Below are positions 1 through 9,559 of a stretch of 41,524 nt of DNA, one piece after another. Position 1 is the stretch's first letter; each line of letters opens with the position of its first letter. A model generated the notes under the pieces. It made no database searches. It saw only the letters and a program-made list of their open reading frames with translations, and was not told where the DNA came from. The position numbers and the translations under genes are program-made. Origin of the DNA: Isosphaera sp. (lineage in GTDB: Bacteria; Planctomycetota; Phycisphaerae; Phycisphaerales; UBA1924); NCBI GenBank assembly GCA_013822085.1, contig PNJV01000017.1, positions 1 through 41,524 on the forward strand. The letters run 5' to 3'.

Positions 1-1866
1 CACCCCCCGCGCCCCCCGCGCCCACGCCCCCGGGCGCCCCAGCGCGCGACGGCCCCGCTGGGGCCTCCAACACAGCCCTGGTCGGCCTCGAGCCCCTGCG
101 GCGGGTGCTCGTGGCCGGTGAGCCGGGCCTGCCCAGCACCGCCCAGATCGCTCTGGCCCGCTCGGGCGCCGACGCCGGCCGGCCCGACCGCGTCGCTGTC
201 GCGCTGGCCTGGTCGGATCCCGACGGCACGCCGCTTGGCACCGCCGGCGCCGCCCTGATCGACCTGCCCCCCGGGGCGCGGCGCGGCGCCGCGTCGGTGG
301 CGCTCGAGCCCCCGCCCGCCGCGGGCGCCGCCGCCGAGCGCACGCTGCTGCTCACGGCGAGCATCGCCCCCGACCGGCTCAGCCGCGACGACACCCTGAC
401 CGCCGTCATCCAGACCCGCGCCGCCCTGCGCGTGGGCGTGGTCTCGCAGACGCCCAGCGGCGCCGGGGCCCTGGCCGGGGGCGCCGGGCTGGCCCCGGCC
501 CAGTGGCTGGCCCTGGCCCTGCGGCCGGTGACCGCCGCCGGCTCGGTGCAGGTCATCGACCTGGAGCCGCTGGCCCTGGACACGGCGCGGCTTGCCGGCC
601 TGGACGCGGCCCTGGTCGTCTCACCCGATCGTGTGGACGAGCGCGGCTGGGCCAACCTGCGCACCTTCGTCGACGCCGGCGGCCTGTGCCTGATCGCGCC
701 CCCGCCGGGGGCCACGGTCCAGGCCTGGCCCGACGCGGCGCGGGCGGCGCTCTCGCTGCCCCTGTCCTGGGCCCGCGAGCCCCTGCCCGAAGACCCGCCG
801 GCGCCCCTGGCTGCGCCACCGGCCGCCGCGGTGGGCGCCCCCGCCGGCCCGGGTGCCGCCGCTCAGTCCACCTCGGACCCGGCCGACGCCCCGGACCTGC
901 TGGCGGCCATCGGCCCCGACCTGCCCGAGCTGGCCCAGGCCGTGACGCTCCTGCGCCGGCTTCCCATCACGCTCGAGTCCTTGGCCAACCCCCGTCCCCA
1001 CCGCCGCCCCGAGCCCATCGACACGCGCCGGGACGGCGGGCGCAGCGCCCGAATCGCCCGCCGACGCCCAGGCCGCCCCACGCCCCCGCGTCCTGCTCCA
1101 AACCCAGGCGGGCGCGCCGGCCATCGTCGTCACCCGGCCCACGCCCGCAGCGGGGGCAGCGCCGGGGCGCGGCCTGGTCGTGGCGCTCTCGTTCGCCCCC
1201 GACCTGACCTGGACCGACCTGCCGGCCAAGCCGCTGATGGTCCCGCTCTGGCAGGAGCTGGTGCGTCAGGGCGTCTCCCGCGCGCAGCCGGCCGCTGAGG
1301 CCACCGCCGGCCAGCCCCTGAGCCTGCCCCAGAACACCGCCGAGCTGGTCCGGCTGGCGGGCGCGGCGCCCCCTGCCCCGTCGGCGGGCCGCTCGGGGGC
1401 AGCGCCGCGCATCGCCACCGACCGCGCCGGCGGGGCCATCTGGGCCCCGCGCCAGGCGGGCGTCTGGTCGGCCAGGGACGCCGCCGGCGGGGAGCGCGCC
1501 GTCATCGCCGTGCGCCCGGCCGCCGCCGCCTCGGACGTCACGCCCCAGCTGCGCGCCGCCGTCGAGGCCTGGATCCTTGCCGCGGTCCCCGCCCCGGCCG
1601 GCGACGCGGGCGCTCCCCGCGGCGTGGCCTGGCTGGGCCCGGACGCGGCGCAGGGCGCCGGCAGCAACCCCAGCGGCCCCGCCAGCGCCCAGGCCCTGCG
1701 CGCGGCCATCGCCGGCGCCGTCGGGGGCTCGGCGCGCGGCACCCCGACCGGCCCCGACCTGCTGCTCGGGGCCCTGGCCCTGGCCCTGATCGAGCTGGCG
1801 CTGGCGCGCCTGAGCAGCCCCCGCCTGGCCGCTGCCACACCGACCCACCCCGAGGGGCCCCGATGA
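1..1866 (+). CDS. BatA-like aerotolerance membrane protein, 5' partial, apparent frameshift
   Basis: The reading frame enters from the left edge (codons from base 3), so the N-terminus with the usual BatA membrane segments is missing. Visible parts are a beta-rich segment ending in DRLSRDDTLTAVIQ, a Rossmann-like part with FVDAGGLCLIAPP, then GRGLVVALSFAPDLTWTDLP and a C-terminal membrane helix (about 1765-1815). This order matches planctomycete BatA-type proteins, which sit in MoxR/DUF58/VWA operons. The frame changes: codons in phase with base 3 are convincing to about 985, and codons in phase with base 1000 from about 1000 to the stop at 1864-1866. The second frame has a stop at 943-945, so the switch lies after it, probably in the C-rich run at 989-1000. 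It is a +1 shift, either a sequencing indel or a real lesion. The stop overlaps the next start as ATGA. Confidence 0.7.
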
Positions 1867-4616
1867 TCTTCACACCGGGCGCTCCGCCCTCGGCCATCAC
1901 ACCGGGCGCACCCGCGGCGCCCGCCGCCGCTGAGCCGGCCTCCGCAGCCGGGTGGCTCCTGGGCGGGCCCACGCTCGACCCGAGCGACCCGGGCGTGCGC
2001 TTCGAGTGGACCTTCGCCCCCGAGCCCTGGCAGTGGGCCCTGAGCGCGTCGGCTGCGCTGCTCCTGGCCTGGTGGAGCTACCGCCGGCTGGACACCCCGC
2101 TCTGGGCCCGCGCTGCCCTGCTCTGGGCCCGGGCGGCCCTGCTGATGCTCCTGGTGGTCCTCCTGTGCGGGCCGAGGCTCACGCGGTCGAGCGAGAGCAT
2201 CGAGCCCGACTGGGTCCTGGTGCTGGTCGATCGCTCGGCCTCGCTGACCATCGCCGATGCCCCCGCCGGCCCGGGCGGCCCCGGCGTGGCGGCCCCCTCG
2301 CGCACGCGCGACGAGCAGCTCCGCGACGCCCTGGCCCGGGCTGCGCCCGAGCTGGCGGACCTGGGGCGGGCGCGCACCGTCGCCTGGCTCGGCTTCGACG
2401 CCGGCCTCTTTGACCTGTCCGAGCCCACCCCCCAAACCCCACCCGCCACACCCGCCGCGCCGACCACGCCCCCGCGCACGGCCGACCCCGCCGCGGCGCA
2501 GCCACCCGCCGGCGTGGTGGGCAGGATCCTCGACACGCTGGGCCCGCCGCAGGGGCGGCGCTCGGACCTGGGCCAGGCGATCGAGTCGGCGCTCCAGCGC
2601 GCCGCCGGCCGCCCGGTCTCGGGGATCGTGGTGCTCTCCGACGGCCGGTCCACCGACGAGCTGGCCCGGCCGACGCTTCGTCGGCTGGCCGCCGAGCGGA
2701 TCGGGGTCTACGCGGTGCCGCTGGGCTCGCCGGTGCCGCGCGCCGACGTGGCGGTTCTCGAAGCCCGCGCGCCGCGCGCCGCCTTCCCGGAGGACGCGGT
2801 GCCGGTGGAGGTCCGCCTGGCCCTGCGGGCCTCCCCCGAGACGGCCCCGGAGCGCACGCCCGTGCGCGTGCGGGCGGTGGACCTGCGCACGGGCCGCACG
2901 CTCGACCAGCGCACCGTCACGATCGCGCGACCGACCGCCGACCAGGCCGGCCAGAGCACCGCCCAGGTCACGCTGACGGTGACCCCCACCCCCCCGCCGA
3001 CCCCCACCGGCGAGCCCGGCCAGGGGGCCGCCGCGTCGAGCTACCGCGTCGTGGTCGAGCCGCTGGACCCGACGGCCGGGCCCGACCTGGAGCCGGGCAA
3101 CAACCAGGCCGACGTGCGCATCGCCGTCCTGGAGCGCCCGGTGCGGGTGCTCTACCTGGAGGGGACGCCGCGGTGGGAGTACCGGTTCCTCAAGAACGTC
3201 CTGGCGCGTGAGAAGAGCGTGCGCTTCGCCTCGCTGATCCTCTCGCCGGGCCGGCGGTTCATCCAGGAGGGGACCGAGCCGCTGGCCGGTGTGCCGGCGA
3301 CCGACGCCGAGTGGGCCAAGTTCGACGTGATCATGCTCGGGGACCTGCGCCCCGAGAACCTGGCGCCCGAGCAGGTCGAGCAGCTGCGCCGCCGGGTGAG
3401 CCAGGGCGGCGCCGGGCTGCTGTGGATCGCCGGCCCCGGGGCCGTGCCCCACGCCTGGCGCCAGAGCCCGCTGGCCGACCTGCTGCCGATCACCACCCCC
3501 GGCCCGCAGCCGCCGGCCACCTTCGACGGCCCCGTGGTCGTCACGCCGGCCCCGCTGGCCCAGCGCCTGGGCGTGCTGCGCCTGGCCGACACGCCGCCCC
3601 CCGAGGCGGCCCAGGCCCAGGCCCCGGCCGACTCCGAGTCCGCCCTGCTGGGCCAGGGCACACCCTTCTGGCCGGCGGTCCTGTCCGACCCCACCGCCGG
3701 GTGGAACCTGCTCTACTGGGCCCAGCGCCTCGACCCCGCCCTGCTCAAGCCCGCCGCCGAGGTGCTGGCCCTGGCCCAGCCCGTCGTAGGCGACCAGTCC
3801 CTTGCCAGGCCGGTGGTCGTGACCATGCGGGCCGGCGCGGGGCGGTCGGTGTACGTGGCCACCGACGAGGTCTGGCGCTGGCGCTACGCCCGCGGCGACG
3901 ACCTGCCCGAGCGCTTCTACCTCCAGCTTGTGCGCCTGCTTGGGCGCGAGTCGGTGGCCCGCTCGGGCCGCTCGGCGCTGGTCGAGATCACGCCGCAGCG
4001 CGGCCTGACGGGCCGCCCGACGCTCGTCTTTGCCGAGCTGCTCGACCAGGCCCTGATCGACGAGGCCGCCGGCCGGGTCACGGTGCGCATCACCCAGCAG
4101 CCCGACGCGGCGCCGGGCGCCGCCGCTGCGCCCCCGCCGATCCCGCCGCAGGAGCTGGTGCTGCGCGCCCAGGGGGCGGCCCCCGCCGGGGCCGCGGGCG
4201 CCCCATCGACCGGCGACGGCCGCGCAGCCCCGGCCCGCCGCGGGTACGTCGCCGCGTGGGTCCCGCCCAGGTCCGGGCGGTACGTGGTGGAGCTGATCAG
4301 CCCGCAGCCGGCCGCCGGCGCCGCCGACCAGGGGCAGCGGCCCACCGCCGAGGGCGTGTTCCTCGACGCCGACGACGAGCGGGCCGTGCCGCAGGCCGAC
4401 CACGCGCGGCTGCTCAACCTGGCCGCCCAGACCGACGGCCGGGTCGTCACGCCCGACCGCCTGGCCGAGCTGCCCGACCTGCTGCCCCGCCGCGAGCGCC
4501 GCCTCAGCGGGCCCACCGAGTCGCACGACCTCTGGGACACGCCCGCGGCCCTGATCGCTGTGCTCGGGCTGTTGCTCCTGGAGTGGGTCGGCCGCAGGCT
4601 CGTGAGGCTGCTCTAA
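1863..4616 (+). CDS. VWA-domain membrane protein, GATase-like C-terminal half
   Basis: This 917-residue protein has a Pro/Ala-rich N-terminus, two membrane helices (about 56-72 and 84-102), then a von Willebrand A fold with the metal-site motif DRSAS (Asp123) and a later VVLSDGRSTDE strand. The middle (RVLYLEGTPRWEYRFLKN, then FDVIMLGDL and GGAGLLWIAGPGA) resembles the class I glutamine-amidotransferase-like domain of planctomycete VWA proteins; I do not see a catalytic triad. A C-terminal helix (ALIAVLGLLLLEWVGRRL) anchors the other end, so the domains probably face the periplasm. It overlaps the BatA-like gene by ATGA, so the two are translationally coupled. By analogy with Bat/VWA operons it may act with a MoxR ATPase encoded to the left of the window. 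Its exact function is unknown. Confidence 0.8.
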   Translation: MIFTPGAPPSAITPGAPAAPAAAEPASAAGWLLGGPTLDPSDPGVRFEWTFAPEPWQWALSASAALLLAWWSYRRLDTPLWARAALLWARAALLMLLVVLLCGPRLTRSSESIEPDWVLVLVDRSASLTIADAPAGPGGPGVAAPSRTRDEQLRDALARAAPELADLGRARTVAWLGFDAGLFDLSEPTPQTPPATPAAPTTPPRTADPAAAQPPAGVVGRILDTLGPPQGRRSDLGQAIESALQRAAGRPVSGIVVLSDGRSTDELARPTLRRLAAERIGVYAVPLGSPVPRADVAVLEARAPRAAFPEDAVPVEVRLALRASPETAPERTPVRVRAVDLRTGRTLDQRTVTIARPTADQAGQSTAQVTLTVTPTPPPTPTGEPGQGAAASSYRVVVEPLDPTAGPDLEPGNNQADVRIAVLERPVRVLYLEGTPRWEYRFLKNVLAREKSVRFASLILSPGRRFIQEGTEPLAGVPATDAEWAKFDVIMLGDLRPENLAPEQVEQLRRRVSQGGAGLLWIAGPGAVPHAWRQSPLADLLPITTPGPQPPATFDGPVVVTPAPLAQRLGVLRLADTPPPEAAQAQAPADSESALLGQGTPFWPAVLSDPTAGWNLLYWAQRLDPALLKPAAEVLALAQPVVGDQSLARPVVVTMRAGAGRSVYVATDEVWRWRYARGDDLPERFYLQLVRLLGRESVARSGRSALVEITPQRGLTGRPTLVFAELLDQALIDEAAGRVTVRITQQPDAAPGAAAAPPPIPPQELVLRAQGAAPAGAAGAPSTGDGRAAPARRGYVAAWVPPRSGRYVVELISPQPAAGAADQGQRPTAEGVFLDADDERAVPQADHARLLNLAAQTDGRVVTPDRLAELPDLLPRRERRLSGPTESHDLWDTPAALIAVLGLLLLEWVGRRLVRLL

Positions 4617-4843
4617 CCGCAGCGCCCTGCGCCACCGGCCGGGCTCGCCGTTGCCTCCGCCCCGGGCGCACCCGAGCCGCCGCCGCTCAGCGGCGCACGC
4701 CCGGCGTCGCCAGCGCGCAGGGACGCCCCGCGGCCGCCAGCGATGACCGAACCGCCGACCCGGCGCGTCCAATACACTTGTGGGGGGCCGACGAGAGCGC
4801 AGGCCGGCGCGTCCCAGGACCGACCGGCCCGCAAGGAGGCAGC
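4617..4843. other. intergenic gap inside the operon
   Basis: These 227 bases separate the VWA gene from the coiled-coil gene. A short GC-rich hairpin (CGCCGCT-C-AGCGGCG) lies near 4680-4695 but has no T-tract, so I do not call a terminator. I see no convincing promoter. Confidence 0.4.
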
Positions 4844-7800
4844 ATGCCGCCGACCAGTGCGCAACGCCGTCAGGCGAACGAGGCCCAGAGCGTCGAGGGC
4901 GTCGGGGAGGGTCTCGGCCCGGTCCTGCGCGGCCTGCGCCGCGCCCGCGCCGCGGCCCGCGGGCTGCTGGTGCTCGACGCGGCGGGCCGGCTGGCAGCGG
5001 CGGCGCTGGCGGCGCTGCTGGCCGCCGGGCTGATCGATTACGCGCTCCACACGCCGGCGTGGGTGCGCCTGGTGGCGCTGGTGGCCGGGGTGGGGGCCCT
5101 TGCCGTGCGCTGGCGCGGGCGGGTGTGGCCCGCGCTGCGTTTCCGGCCGGACCTGCGCGACGTGGCCCTGCGCCTGGAGGGGACCCAGGCGGGTGAGCGC
5201 GCCGGGCTGCGCGACCGCCTGGCGGCGGCGGTAGACCTGGCCCGCCTGCCCGGCCAGGGGCGGACGCGGGCGGTCTCGCAGCGGGTGATCCGGGACGCGG
5301 CCGAGCGGGCGCGGCTGGTGGAGGTGCGCGGGCTGGTCAGGCCGCAGCGGGCGCTGCGGGCCTCGGCGTGGGCTGGGGCAGCGGCGGCGGCGCTGGTGGC
5401 GCTGGGCGTGTCGGAGCCGACGCTCACGCGCATCGGGGCCTGGCGGCTGCTCTGGCCGGTGGGCGGGGCCAGCTGGCCCAAGCGGACGCAGATCGCCGAC
5501 GCGACCGAGGCGCAGGTCCACGCGCTGGGTGACGCGCTGGCCCTGCGCGGCGCGCTGGTGCGCGCCCCGGGGGATCCCAACCGGGCGCGCGTCGACGCGG
5601 TGTACCGGGTGCTCGACTCGGACGGGCGGCCGGTGGGTGGCGCAGGCCAGGGCGCAGGATGGCGCCGCGTGGCCCTGACGGGCCAGGGCCGGCGCGTCAG
5701 CGCGACGGTGCTGGGCAACCTCGGCCAGGAGACCAGCGCCACCGGCGCGCTCTTTGAGGCCCTGCTCGAGCCGGGCACGCTCGACCCGGACCCGGAGCGG
5801 GCGGCGCGCGAGGGCCGCGGCGGCCCCGAGGCCGAACGCCAGGAAGCGCCGCGCCTGGCTGGGACCGTCGAGTACCGCCTGGAGACGAGCGACGACCGGA
5901 CCGACACGCGCCGCGTGAGCCTGGTGCGCCCGCCGCGCGTGATCGCCGCCGAGGCACGCGTGACCCCGCCGGCGTACGCCGCGGCGTTCGTGCGGGCGCA
6001 GGCTGGGGTGGACCTGGGCAACGGGTCGGACCAGCGCGCGGTGCTGGGGGGCGTGCTGGCCGGGTCGACGGTGGAGCTGACGGTCCGGTTCAGCAAGCCG
6101 GTGGAGGGCCCCGGGGCCGGGGCCGAGGCCATCGGGCGGGCGCTTGGGCGCGACATCGCCGGGCTGATCGAGCCGAGCCCCGGCGCGCCGGAGGGCGCCG
6201 AGCCCGCGGCGCCCGCTGGGGCCGCGGACGCGGGCGCGCCGCAGGTGAGCGCCGAGCCCCGGCTGTGGCGCGTGCGGTGGGTTGCGCGCCAGCCGGCGCG
6301 GGTGCCGGTGCGGGCGGTGGACGAGTTCGGCGTCGAGAGCGACGCCGAGGCGGTGCTGCGCGTCGAGGTGCGCCCGGACACGCCGGCTGAGGCTGTGGTC
6401 GGCCTGCCGGCGCAGGACACCCGCGCGCTGCCCGGGGCGGTGATCGAGGCCCGCGGCGAGGCCCGCGACGACGTGGCCGTGCGCTCGGTGGCCCTGCGTG
6501 CGCAGGCGGCGCGGCCCCCCGCGGGGAGCGCCGGCGCCCCGCCCGAGCCGCTCGGGGACGAGCTGACCCTGGCCAGGCGTGAGACGGGGGTGACGGGGGA
6601 CCAGGACGGCGGGCAGGTCCCGGGCGAGGCCGGCGGCCGGGCCGCTGGGGACGATGCGCGGCGGTCGCAGGTCACGGCGCTGCTGGACCTGGGCGCGCTG
6701 GGGGCTGCGCCCGGCGACGAGGTGTGGCTCACAGCCGAGGCGACCGACGCCGTCGAGGGCCGAGCGGCGTCGCGGTCGGTGGTCCGGCGCGTGCGGGTGA
6801 TCTCCAAGGACGAGCTGACCGAGCAGGTCTGGTCTGAGCTTGGCGGGGTTCGCCGCGCGGGCATCCGCGCCGCCGAGCAGCAGGACCAGGCCCAGCGGCT
6901 GGCGCAGGGCCAGGCCGGCCCGAGCCCCTCAGCGGCGCGCGAGCAGACGGGCGTGACCGAGCTGAGCGGTCGGATCGGCGAGCTGGTCGGGGAGATCCAG
7001 CGACGCGCCCGCCAGGCGGAGGGGATCAGGCCGGGCCAGGCCGGCCGCCAGGCCCAGGGCCAAGAGGACGGGGCTGGCCGAGGGGGCACGCCGGAGCGCG
7101 ACGAGGCGGAGTGGATGGACCAGACGCTGCGCCAGGCCCTGCGCGCAGCCGAGGCGCTGGCCCAGCGGGCTCAGGAGGCGTCGGCCCAGGCCGCTGGGGC
7201 GCTCCAGGACGCCGAGCGCGCAGCGCGCAGCGGCCAGGCCGGGGCGCAGGCCGAGGCGCAGGCGCGGGCTGCGCAGGGGCAGCGCGAGTCGGCCGAGGCG
7301 ATCGAGGGGCTCGTCGAGGCGCTGGACCAGGGGCAGGACGCCTGGTCGCAGCGGCGGGCCCTGGAGCAGCTGATCGAGCGGCAGCGGGAGCTCAACGAGC
7401 GGACCGAGCGGATCGGCGCCCAGGCCACGGGCAAGCGCGCCCAGGAGCTCTCGCGCCAGGCGCAGCGCGAGCTGGAGAGCGCGGCTCAGGAGCAGGCGGC
7501 CCAGGCCCAGCGCGCAGCCGAGACGGCGGCGGACCTGCGTCAGCGGGCCGAGGGCAGCCGGCAGCGGGACCCCGAGTCGGCCGGCGCGCTGGAGCGCGCA
7601 GCCGAGGCGATCGAGCGCGCCGGCGTGCCCCAGGAGCTGCGCCAGGCCGCTGAGGCGCTCGAGCAGAACAACACCCAGCGCGCCGGCGCCGCCCAGGCCC
7701 GCGCCCAGCGGGCGCTGGAGGAGGCGCTCGAGCGGATCGACCGGGCCGCGCGCGACCGCGACGCGACGCTGCGCCGGGTCCTGGCCGACACGCTCGGGGC

Positions 7801-9559
7801 GCTCGACGGGCTCATCTCTCAGCAGCGGGCTGCGCTGGAGGCGCTGGGGGGGGCCGCGGGGGGCAACGCCGCTGCCGCCGGGCTGGACGGCCCGATGATC
7901 CGGCTCAACACCGACACGCTGCTGCTGATCGACCGCGTGCGCGAGCGCGCGGGCGCCGGCGGGCTGGCGGGCGGCGGGGGAGGCGGCGGGGCGCTGCGGG
8001 TGATCACGGGGCTGCTTGCGCGGGCGTCGGAGAGCCAAGAGGCCGCGGTGGCGGCGCTGCGGGCCGAGCCGCCGCGATTGGGCGAGGCCGAGCCGGCCGA
8101 GCGCCAGAGCCTCGAACGGCTGCTCGAAGCCCGGGCGGAAGCCGAGCGCGCCGACGACGAGGCCGCCGATCGGCAGGGCCAGGAGCAGCGCGCCCAGCTC
8201 AAGCGCGCCTACGAGGCGCTGCGCGACAAGCAATCGGCGGTGCTGGCCCAGACCGAGGCGCTGGTGGCGGCGCGCGCCGACCGGCGGCAGCGCTTCCTGG
8301 CCCAGGAGGCGGCCCGAGCACAAGCCGAGGTGCGCGCCGACGCCGACAGGCTGCTCACCCAGACCGAGGGGCTGCGCGACGCCGGGGCGTTCACGTACGC
8401 GCACCGGCGGATCGATCGCCAGAGCGTGGCGGCGATCGAGCAGCTGGAGGCCGGCCGGCCCAGCGCGCAGGTCACGCTGGCCCAGGGCACGGTGGTGCGG
8501 ACGCTCCAGGCGCTGATCGAGGCGCTGGGGGAGGCCCAGCCCAAGCGGCGCGACTTCCGCGACGCCGCGGGGGGCGAGCAAGAGAGCGGCGGCCAGGGCG
8601 GGTCGCAGCAGCAGCAGGGCGGGCTGATCCCGCCGGTGGCGCAGCTCAAGGTGCTGCGCGAGCTGCAGGCCGAGGCGCTGGACCTGACACGCCGCGCCGA
8701 GCGAACTGGTGACGCCGCGGCGGGGGACGAGGCGGCGGTGCTCCAGGCGGAGATCGCAGCCGAGGCCAAGGCGCTCCAGGAGGCCTTGGCGCAGCAGCGT
8801 GGGCCGGGCCCTGGCGGGGGCGTGGCGCCGCCGAACGGGCCCGGCAAGGTGCTCGGCAGGGCGCCGGCTCAGCCGCAGCGCGCAGGCGTCCAGGCCGGCG
8901 CGCAGGCGGGCGGCGGGGTCGGGGGTGGGGGTGAGGGTGGCGCGCCGGCGGGGACGCCGGGGCGCGTGCCGACGCTCGACGAGCTGCTGGGGCTGCCGCC
9001 CGCGGGCGGGGCCGGCGCCGGGGACGCGGGAGACGAGAGCCGGCGCGAGCTGGAACAGCGGCTGCTCGACACCGCGGTCGGGGACGCCTTTGCGCAGGCG
9101 GTGGAGCTGATCGAGGCGTCGTCGCAGCGGCTCAGCGGGTCCGGCGACGTGTCGGTGGCGACGCAGCGCGTGCAGGAGGACGCGCTGCGCAAGCTCGACG
9201 CGCTGCTGGAGCAGGCGCGGCAGCAGCAGCAGCAGCAGCAGTCGTCCTCGCAGCGCAGGCAGCAGCGTGAGCAGACCGGTCAGCAGCAGCGGGCGGGCCG
9301 TCGGCAGGGGGAGCGGGATCAGCAGCAGCAGGCTGCGCAGGCGCAGCAGCAGCGGGGCGACGCCTCCAACCAGGCCGACGCGCCGGGGCTGCGGACCGGG
9401 GCGCTGCGCCCGGGGCTGGACGCGGCCCGCGCAGCGTGGGGCGACCTGCCGGCGCGGGTGCGCGACGCGCTGCTCCAGGGCACCGGCGAGCGGTTCAGCG
9501 CCGCCTACGAGGCCCTGACCGAGGAGTACTACAAGCGCCTGGCGGAGCGCAAGGAGTGA
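4844..9559 (+). CDS. giant coiled-coil membrane protein (DUF4175-like)
   Basis: The protein has 1571 residues. The ATG at 4844 is chosen because AAGGAGG (4833-4839) lies just upstream, although the frame stays open much further left. Order: three hydrophobic segments (about 47-67, 72-89, 172-188); beta-rich Ig-like segments (about 360-640) including TPPAYA and DEFGVESDAE; a long Ala/Gln/Arg/Glu-rich helical region (about 665-1320) with heptad-like spacing; Gly-rich linkers; and a Gln-rich tail with a (CAG)7 run at 9221-9241. The end LTEEYYKRLAERKE is typical of DUF4175-like proteins found beside Bat/VWA genes. It probably forms an extended periplasmic rod or scaffold for the preceding membrane proteins; that is inference. 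Its stop overlaps the pdxA start. Confidence 0.75.
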   Translation: MPPTSAQRRQANEAQSVEGVGEGLGPVLRGLRRARAAARGLLVLDAAGRLAAAALAALLAAGLIDYALHTPAWVRLVALVAGVGALAVRWRGRVWPALRFRPDLRDVALRLEGTQAGERAGLRDRLAAAVDLARLPGQGRTRAVSQRVIRDAAERARLVEVRGLVRPQRALRASAWAGAAAAALVALGVSEPTLTRIGAWRLLWPVGGASWPKRTQIADATEAQVHALGDALALRGALVRAPGDPNRARVDAVYRVLDSDGRPVGGAGQGAGWRRVALTGQGRRVSATVLGNLGQETSATGALFEALLEPGTLDPDPERAAREGRGGPEAERQEAPRLAGTVEYRLETSDDRTDTRRVSLVRPPRVIAAEARVTPPAYAAAFVRAQAGVDLGNGSDQRAVLGGVLAGSTVELTVRFSKPVEGPGAGAEAIGRALGRDIAGLIEPSPGAPEGAEPAAPAGAADAGAPQVSAEPRLWRVRWVARQPARVPVRAVDEFGVESDAEAVLRVEVRPDTPAEAVVGLPAQDTRALPGAVIEARGEARDDVAVRSVALRAQAARPPAGSAGAPPEPLGDELTLARRETGVTGDQDGGQVPGEAGGRAAGDDARRSQVTALLDLGALGAAPGDEVWLTAEATDAVEGRAASRSVVRRVRVISKDELTEQVWSELGGVRRAGIRAAEQQDQAQRLAQGQAGPSPSAAREQTGVTELSGRIGELVGEIQRRARQAEGIRPGQAGRQAQGQEDGAGRGGTPERDEAEWMDQTLRQALRAAEALAQRAQEASAQAAGALQDAERAARSGQAGAQAEAQARAAQGQRESAEAIEGLVEALDQGQDAWSQRRALEQLIERQRELNERTERIGAQATGKRAQELSRQAQRELESAAQEQAAQAQRAAETAADLRQRAEGSRQRDPESAGALERAAEAIERAGVPQELRQAAEALEQNNTQRAGAAQARAQRALEEALERIDRAARDRDATLRRVLADTLGALDGLISQQRAALEALGGAAGGNAAAAGLDGPMIRLNTDTLLLIDRVRERAGAGGLAGGGGGGGALRVITGLLARASESQEAAVAALRAEPPRLGEAEPAERQSLERLLEARAEAERADDEAADRQGQEQRAQLKRAYEALRDKQSAVLAQTEALVAARADRRQRFLAQEAARAQAEVRADADRLLTQTEGLRDAGAFTYAHRRIDRQSVAAIEQLEAGRPSAQVTLAQGTVVRTLQALIEALGEAQPKRRDFRDAAGGEQESGGQGGSQQQQGGLIPPVAQLKVLRELQAEALDLTRRAERTGDAAAGDEAAVLQAEIAAEAKALQEALAQQRGPGPGGGVAPPNGPGKVLGRAPAQPQRAGVQAGAQAGGGVGGGGEGGAPAGTPGRVPTLDELLGLPPAGGAGAGDAGDESRRELEQRLLDTAVGDAFAQAVELIEASSQRLSGSGDVSVATQRVQEDALRKLDALLEQARQQQQQQQSSSQRRQQREQTGQQQRAGRRQGERDQQQQAAQAQQQRGDASNQADAPGLRTGALRPGLDAARAAWGDLPARVRDALLQGTGERFSAAYEALTEEYYKRLAERKE
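9221..9241 (+). repeat. (CAG)7 trinucleotide repeat
   Basis: Seven perfect CAG codons encode a Gln run in the tail of the coiled-coil protein. Further CAG clusters follow to about 9355. Such a tract may vary in length by slippage without breaking the frame. Confidence 0.95.

Noticed and set aside
4680-4695. Terminator after the VWA gene
   Set aside because: Short GC hairpin without a T-tract in a region where any GC-rich DNA folds.
1266-4772. 1168-codon minus-strand open frame
   Set aside because: It lies antisense to the BatA-like and VWA genes, has Arg/Gly/Gln-rich composition and no family motifs. It is a by-product of high GC.
3311-4843. Plus-strand extension of the coiled-coil gene into the VWA gene
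   Set aside because: The frame is open but its translation is Arg/Pro/Ala noise overlapping VWA codons; a strong ribosome site and family-like N-terminus support ATG 4844.
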